Shown here piece after piece: positions 6,597 to 10,011 of a stretch of DNA of 10,011 nucleotides; within the stretch, counting starts at the first letter, position 1, and the number at the start of each line of letters is the position of its first letter. A program made the translations under genes and the position numbers. Source of the stretch: Burkholderiales bacterium. GTDB lineage: Bacteria > Pseudomonadota > Gammaproteobacteria > Burkholderiales > Burkholderiaceae. Where the stretch lies: contig CAHJWV010000179.1 in assembly GCA_903643055.1 (NCBI GenBank), forward strand, positions 1 to 10,011, given 5' to 3'. The notes below the pieces were generated by a model. The model did no database searches, was not told where the DNA came from, and saw only the letters and a list, made by a program, of their open reading frames with translations.

Positions 6597-7886
6597 TCAG
6601 AGGCACCGGCGCAGATCGCTTGCCAGACGCAAAGCCTGCTCGGGCTCAAGCGCAGAGACGGTAATGCGCAATGCATGCGCCGTGGCCTGGACCCCGAACG
6701 GTTCGCCCGGCCGGATCAACCAGCCCTGTTTCGCCATGCCCAGCACGACGGTGTTGCTGTCGGCCTCCAGCGGCACCCAGACGTTGAAGCCGTCCGCGGC
6801 CATGGCCTCGATGCCTTGCTCATGCAATGCATGAACCAAAGCCTCCCGATTCGCCCGGTAGTCGTGCCGTGCCTGCTGGATCAAATCGGCCACATCCTGC
6901 GATCGCAGGCACGACTCCACGAGGTCCTGCAGCAGATGGCTGACCCAGCCCATGCCGGATGACAAACGCAGACGCAGGCGTTGCGAGGTCATCGGGGCGC
7001 TCGCAACGAATGCCAAGCGAAGGTCCGGCCCCAGCGCCTTGGACACCGACCGGACCACAGCCCATCTCGTGCAGGTCTCGGGAATGACCGACGCATAGGG
7101 CACGTCAGACAACAAAGCGTAGTGGTCATCGACGATCACGAACACCAGGGGGAACTGTGCCAGCACCCGACGAATCTCTGCGGCCCGATCAGGCGTCAAG
7201 CTGCAACCGGTCGGGTTGTGTGCACGCGGAGTGATGAGCACCACGCGCGCGCCTGCCTTCAGCGCCTGCATCAAGGCATCCGGCCGCATGCCTTGTGCGT
7301 CGACAGGAACGCCGACAGCATTCATTCCGGCGATGCGAAGCGCGTTGATCGTGCCGAGGAAGCATGGGTCCTCCACTGCAATGCGATCGCCTTTCACCAG
7401 ATGCGCCGCAGCAAGGCGCTCGATGGCGTCGACAGCGCCATGCGCGAGATTGAGTTCCAGCGCGGGTGGGCAATCCGGCTCAAACCACTGCCGCCCGAGC
7501 TCGCTCAAACTCGGGTTCATTGGCTCGTCACCATACAACCTTGGAGTTGCCGACAAACCGGCGGACATCCATCTCACCTGCGGCAACCCATGCGGGCCGG
7601 GGTTGCCGCTGGCCAGATCCACCAGCGGTGAGGCCCCTTGGCGCCCCTCCTGCTCGCCCGGCGTGGCGTGGCTGCAGATGCGTGTGCCCAGACGCCCTCG
7701 TGTTTCAGCCAGGCCGGTGTCACTCAGCCGCTTGTAGGCCGAGGCAACCGTGTTGCGGTTGACGCCCAGCTGCAGGGCGAGATCTCGCACCGGCGGCAAA
7801 ACCTGCCCCGGTGGCAACTCACCCGATTGGACTTGCTGCCTCACGCTCTCGACGATGTCCAACACGGTGAAACCATTGATTGGCAT
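6597..7886 (-). CDS. MocR-type regulator: GntR winged helix fused to an aminotransferase-like domain (PtsJ-like)
   Basis: A 429-residue two-domain protein. Residues 1 to about 72 are a GntR winged helix (LPPGQVLPPVRDLALQLGVN, then RNTVASAYKRL). From about 88 onward it is a fold-type I aminotransferase domain. Visible pyridoxal phosphate contacts are HGAVDAIE (149-156, phosphate region), HNPTG (223-227), VIVDDHY (250-256; Asp253 to the pyridine nitrogen) and SVSKALGPDLR with the Schiff-base lysine Lys283. The PRAHNPTGCSL stretch and the overall length are most like PtsJ, a MocR member that controls pyridoxal kinase in Salmonella; that assignment is by recall. Expected role: a PLP-sensing DNA-binding regulator, not an enzyme. 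ATG 7886 lies 67 bp from the divergent PaiB-like gene, the classic MocR arrangement with its target. The start has only a weak AGG upstream and a possible very short leader. Confidence 0.9.
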   Translation of the reverse strand: MPINGFTVLDIVESVRQQVQSGELPPGQVLPPVRDLALQLGVNRNTVASAYKRLSDTGLAETRGRLGTRICSHATPGEQEGRQGASPLVDLASGNPGPHGLPQVRWMSAGLSATPRLYGDEPMNPSLSELGRQWFEPDCPPALELNLAHGAVDAIERLAAAHLVKGDRIAVEDPCFLGTINALRIAGMNAVGVPVDAQGMRPDALMQALKAGARVVLITPRAHNPTGCSLTPDRAAEIRRVLAQFPLVFVIVDDHYALLSDVPYASVIPETCTRWAVVRSVSKALGPDLRLAFVASAPMTSQRLRLRLSSGMGWVSHLLQDLVESCLRSQDVADLIQQARHDYRANREALVHALHEQGIEAMAADGFNVWVPLEADSNTVVLGMAKQGWLIRPGEPFGVQATAHALRITVSALEPEQALRLASDLRRCL

Positions 7887-7887
7887 T

Positions 7888-7923
7888 TTGACCTAGGACA
7901 ATATACAGTTTATCTTGTGTCAA
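7888..7923. promoter_or_regulatory. Compact divergent promoter between the MocR and PaiB-like genes
   Basis: On the plus strand, TTGACC (7888-7893) and TATCTT (7911-7916) with a 17-bp spacer form a good promoter for the PaiB-like gene. On the minus strand, TTGACA (7918-7923) faces TATTGT (7898-7903), but the spacer is only 14 bp. Such a suboptimal, overlapping minus promoter would suit an autoregulated regulator. Outer arms TTGAC (7888-7892) and GTCAA (7919-7923) form an inverted pair around an AT-rich core, a plausible MocR operator. The two promoters cannot both be occupied by polymerase at once. Confidence 0.5.
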
Positions 7924-7953
7924 TCTTAATCGCCCGTCCAGGGCCTGGCCGCC

Positions 7954-8607
7954 ATGTACGTCCCGCATCCATTCCAGGAAGTGCGCACCGAAGAGATCAC
8001 AAGACTCATTCAGGCCCATCCGCTGGGGGCGCTCGTCACCCATGGCGCCGGTGGGCTGAGCGCGACCCACCTTCCTTTCGAATGGGCACCTCAAGAGGGG
8101 CCTCATGGTGCGCTTCAGGCCCATGTGGCACGCGCGAACCCGGTCTGGACGGACAACCAAGACGGCGACGAAGTGTTGGTGATCTTCAAAGGCGCCGATG
8201 CCTACATCTCACCGAACTGGTACCCCAGCAAGCACGAATTCCACAGGCAGGTCCCGACCTGGAACTACCAGGTCGTTCATGTCCACGGGAAGCTTCGCAT
8301 CCGGGATGACGAGATGTTCCTGCGGCGTGTTCTTGCGAAGTTGACCCGAGCGCACGAAGCCCGAGCCGGTGGCGCCAAGCCTTGGAAAATGGGTGACTCC
8401 GAACCGGGGTTCATTGATTCGTTGCTCACCGAGATCGTCGGCATCGAAATTCGGGTCGAACGCATCGTCGGTGCATCGAAGCTGAGCCAGAACAAGGAAG
8501 CGCGCGATCGCGCGGGCGTCGTCTCGGCCCTGCGCGAACAAGGCTGCAACGGTGTCGCCGAAGCGACACTCAACGCCGGGCATCGAATTCCTGAAATCGG
8601 CAAATAA
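7954..8607 (+). CDS. PaiB-like FMN-binding split-barrel protein
   Basis: A 217-residue protein matching the FMN-binding negative transcriptional regulator (PaiB) family along its whole length: start MYVPHPFQE, then HPLGALVTH, HVARANPVW, the signature YISPNWYPSK, VPTWNYQVVHVHG, PWKMGD, and the C-terminal KLSQNKEARDRAGV. The family belongs to the pyridoxamine 5'-phosphate oxidase-like split-barrel clan and binds FMN. PaiB of Bacillus was named as a repressor of sporulation and protease genes, but in proteobacteria many members are likely flavin-dependent enzymes. The divergent MocR gene, whose family senses pyridoxal phosphate, makes a link to B6 or a related amine attractive; this is inference. 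ATG 7954 fits the family start although its ribosome binding site is weak. Confidence 0.9.
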   Translation: MYVPHPFQEVRTEEITRLIQAHPLGALVTHGAGGLSATHLPFEWAPQEGPHGALQAHVARANPVWTDNQDGDEVLVIFKGADAYISPNWYPSKHEFHRQVPTWNYQVVHVHGKLRIRDDEMFLRRVLAKLTRAHEARAGGAKPWKMGDSEPGFIDSLLTEIVGIEIRVERIVGASKLSQNKEARDRAGVVSALREQGCNGVAEATLNAGHRIPEIGK

Positions 8608-8692
8608 CGCGCAAGCGGGGCGCCGACATGTGGGTGGCGCAGCGCAAGGTGCTCAAGCAAATCCCATCCGATGAATGCGACGACTCGTGACT

Positions 8693-8754
8693 TTCGTTTT
8701 TCTTTACGCATATTCGCGCAAGCCTCATCACGCTCGACCTCGTTCCCCTAATCT
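8693..8754 (+). promoter_or_regulatory. PIP box / hrpII box promoter (HrpX/HrpB-type regulon)
   Basis: TTCGT (8693-8697), 15 bases, TTCGC (8713-8717) is a perfect plant-inducible-promoter box, equally a hrpII box (TTCG-N16-TTCG). After 31 bp comes TAATCT (8749-8754), a -10 element at the 30-32 bp distance that functional PIP boxes require. The predicted start point is near 8761, 36 bases before the ATG at 8797. In Xanthomonas, Ralstonia and Acidovorax such promoters are switched on by AraC-type HrpX/HrpB and mostly drive type III secretion and effector genes. Confidence 0.75.
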
Positions 8755-8796
8755 TCAGGGATTGCGGCCGATCTTGGTCGCCATCGGAAAGTTCAC

Positions 8797-9597
8797 ATGC
8801 CAGGCACAAAAATAGGCAGTCCAGTCGGCGGAGTCACGAATATCGCGACACCGGCAATAGTCCCGGGCGGGCTTGCCCGCACTGTTCGCCCTGTCAACAC
8901 ATCGGTGCCGGGTGCGATTGGCAATCTTAGCTCTCGCGTCAGCCCGAGTTCCACCATTGCGCCTAAGAACGCTGCCAGTCTTTCGGCGCTGGTTCGACCA
9001 CAAGCGAGCCTCGGTGCGAAGAGTATTCCGGGAGAGCATCTCTTTTTCTTGGGAGCGAATATCTCGACACCCAAGGAGCTAAAAGATGCACTCGTAGACT
9101 TCGAGGACGCGCAGAAGTCGGGTACGCCAGCTGTTCTCATCTCGGGCGGTGGCGTCGACAGCACCATGGCGGCGATAAAGGCACATCTCGGGGGCGCCAA
9201 CGTCTTGCTGATTGAAACGCGCAAAGCTTCTACCGGGAGCAGCGTTCTTGCAGCGCTCGCAGACAAATCGTCGCCAACGAACGCCCACCCCAAGGACGGC
9301 CTGAAGAGCGACGCGTCGGGTGTGATCGACCCCGCCCACATGCACTATCAAGACCTGAGCCAACTCAGCGACTCACCGCATCCCGCCAGCCAGTCTGGCT
9401 TCATGGAGGCAGGGCTCAACAAGCTCTTGCTGGAAAGCGGCGTGAAAGTGGCAAAGGGTCAGGTCGACTTGGTGAAATCGGGCGACCAGATGACGCCACA
9501 AATCAAGATCGGCGAGAAGACCGTGGAGCCGCAGCCCGGCTTCAAGTTCGACGGCTTGCTTGGGTTCGAAAACACCGCCGAGAAGAACGCACCCTAA
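8797..9597 (+). CDS. Candidate type III secreted effector, family not recognised
   Basis: A 266-residue protein. ATG 8797 has GGAAAG five bases upstream and lies under the PIP-box promoter. The first 79 residues have no Asp or Glu, are rich in Ser, Thr, Pro, Gly and Ala, and carry scattered basic residues (MPGTKIGSPVGGVTNIATPA at the start). This is the established profile of type III secretion signals; there is no Sec signal peptide or membrane segment. From about residue 82 a folded domain begins. VLISGGGVDSTMAAIKA, then GGANVLLIETRK (113-143), reads as a beta-alpha-beta dinucleotide-binding unit: glycine-rich turn 117-119 and Glu140 at the end of the second strand. The part around 204-257 (EAGLNKLLLESGVKVAKG, then FDGLLGF) vaguely recalls the middle of flavin monooxygenases. 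The third turn glycine is replaced (Ser122) and the protein is too short for a full monooxygenase, so it may be a divergent or non-catalytic version. Codon use looks less GC-biased than its neighbours, and an IS lies nearby, both consistent with transfer. Function in the host is unknown. Confidence 0.75.
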   Translation: MPGTKIGSPVGGVTNIATPAIVPGGLARTVRPVNTSVPGAIGNLSSRVSPSSTIAPKNAASLSALVRPQASLGAKSIPGEHLFFLGANISTPKELKDALVDFEDAQKSGTPAVLISGGGVDSTMAAIKAHLGGANVLLIETRKASTGSSVLAALADKSSPTNAHPKDGLKSDASGVIDPAHMHYQDLSQLSDSPHPASQSGFMEAGLNKLLLESGVKVAKGQVDLVKSGDQMTPQIKIGEKTVEPQPGFKFDGLLGFENTAEKNAP

Positions 9598-9655
9598 CAA
9601 GCAGAGTACGCGAACAACGGCACAGGCAGCGCCTGAGTTCGAGCTATCCACGCTG

Positions 9656-9689
9656 AAAAAGCCTTGCCCGCAACTCACGCGGGCAAGGC
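9656..9689 (-). terminator. Rho-independent terminator, minus orientation
   Basis: GCCTTGCCCGC (9661-9671) and GCGGGCAAGGC (9679-9689) form a perfect 11-bp stem with a 7-base loop. The A-run sits on the left (9656-9660), so on the minus strand the hairpin is followed by TTTTT: a complete intrinsic terminator for leftward transcription. On the plus strand the hairpin has no T-run, so it can stop the effector transcript from 9597 only weakly or protect its 3' end. Confidence 0.75.
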
Positions 9690-9886
9690 GCCCGCCGGCG
9701 ATTCTCTCGCCAGGCTGGCTCGCTTCGATGGGCTGACACGGTGCTGGATTTCAGCCGCGAGCAAGAGAAGCTGCGTTCACCTCACCCTGTAGCCAAGGCT
9801 TGGTGAGAACCTGCCAAACCGTCCATCAGTGCAACGCTGAAACCCTGAGACGCCTTCGTGGCCTTCATCTGCGGTCATCCTCTCGC
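9690..9886. other. Intergenic stretch without a supported gene
   Basis: Only very short minus-strand frames (28-32 codons, for example from the ATG at about 9867) are seen. They stop well before the terminator at 9656-9689. No family resemblance is visible. The terminator facing left implies that transcription once came from here or from beyond the insertion sequence. Confidence 0.4.
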
Positions 9887-9888
9887 TA

Positions 9889-10011
9889 GGCCGTGTTAAC
9901 AATTAGACTTACGGCGAGAAGAGGATACGGAAGCTGACGAGAAAGCTGTTGAGCGAAGGTGAATGGAAAAGGATGGAACCGCTGCTGCCGGGTAAGGAAA
10001 GCGATTGCGGA
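9889..10011 (+). mobile_element. Left end of an IS5-family insertion sequence with the start of its transposase
   Basis: GGCCGTGTTAACAATTAGAC from 9889 looks like the terminal inverted repeat of IS427-type IS5 elements, preceded by TA (9887-9888) inside CTAG, a usual target for the family. Downstream, one frame is open from about 9907 to the window end and contains LLSEGEWKRMEPLLPGKESD, matching the conserved N-terminus of IS5-family transposases (usual pattern: L-x-E/D-x-x-W-x-x-I/M-x-P-L-L-P-G). The start codon is uncertain: there is no ATG before this motif, so TTG at 9949 or CTG at 9934 may serve, or the gene is expressed by frameshift. The catalytic DDE part and the right end lie outside the window. 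Confidence 0.8.

Noticed and set aside
9133..9180. PP-loop ATP pyrophosphatase motif (SGGxDS) in the effector candidate
   Set aside because: The sequence is SGGGVDST, with one extra glycine, and the following strand ending in LIE-x-R fits a dinucleotide-binding unit better. Kept only as an alternative to test.
9783..9879. Minus-strand mini-ORFs of 28-32 codons near the IS
   Set aside because: Too short, two competing frames, no homology that I recognise.

Overview
The base composition (GC-rich, GC-rich third codon positions) and gene families point to a plant-associated betaproteobacterium, most likely Burkholderiales of the Acidovorax/Xylophilus/Ralstonia type. The best clue is a perfect PIP/hrpII box (TTCGT-N15-TTCGC) followed, 31 bp later, by a -10 element. 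This promoter architecture is used by HrpX/HrpB-type activators of type III secretion in Xanthomonas, Ralstonia and Acidovorax. Genus-level placement is inference.

Layout. 1-1330 is a poorly coding zone on both strands: the start of an exported protein leaving the left edge, a small exported-protein gene interrupted by an amber codon, and degraded coding remnants. 1331-1786 is an exported thioredoxin-fold protein. 1878-2254 is a decayed small membrane-protein gene with a perfect ribosome binding site and two in-frame TGA codons. 2255-4801 is a coherent redox-response module: an NDH-2-like NAD(P)/FAD oxidoreductase (-) diverges from an exported cupin and an Rrf2-family regulator (+). The shared intergenic region carries two copies (19 of 23 positions identical) of a palindromic operator, each overlapping a sigma-70 promoter. 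4827-6089 (-) is a membrane diguanylate cyclase. 6123-6551 (-) is a small ORF broken by one TGA. 6597-7886 (-) is a MocR/PtsJ-like regulator, diverging from a PaiB-like FMN-binding split-barrel protein (7954-8607, +).

The right end holds the most striking item: a 266-residue unrecognised protein (8797-9597, +) under the PIP-box promoter. Its N-terminus is Ser/Thr/Pro-rich and has no Asp or Glu before residue 80, the classic type III secretion signal. Its middle resembles a dinucleotide-binding Rossmann unit. It is followed by a hairpin terminator pointing the other way and, about 200 bp on, by the start of an IS5-family insertion sequence that runs off the window.

Working together: the Rrf2 regulator probably senses redox or Fe-S state and controls itself, the cupin and the oxidoreductase through the twin operators. 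The MocR protein probably senses pyridoxal phosphate and controls the adjacent PaiB-like gene. The putative effector belongs to a separate, host-interaction regulon. The several small interrupted genes and the IS suggest an actively decaying, rearranging accessory region.
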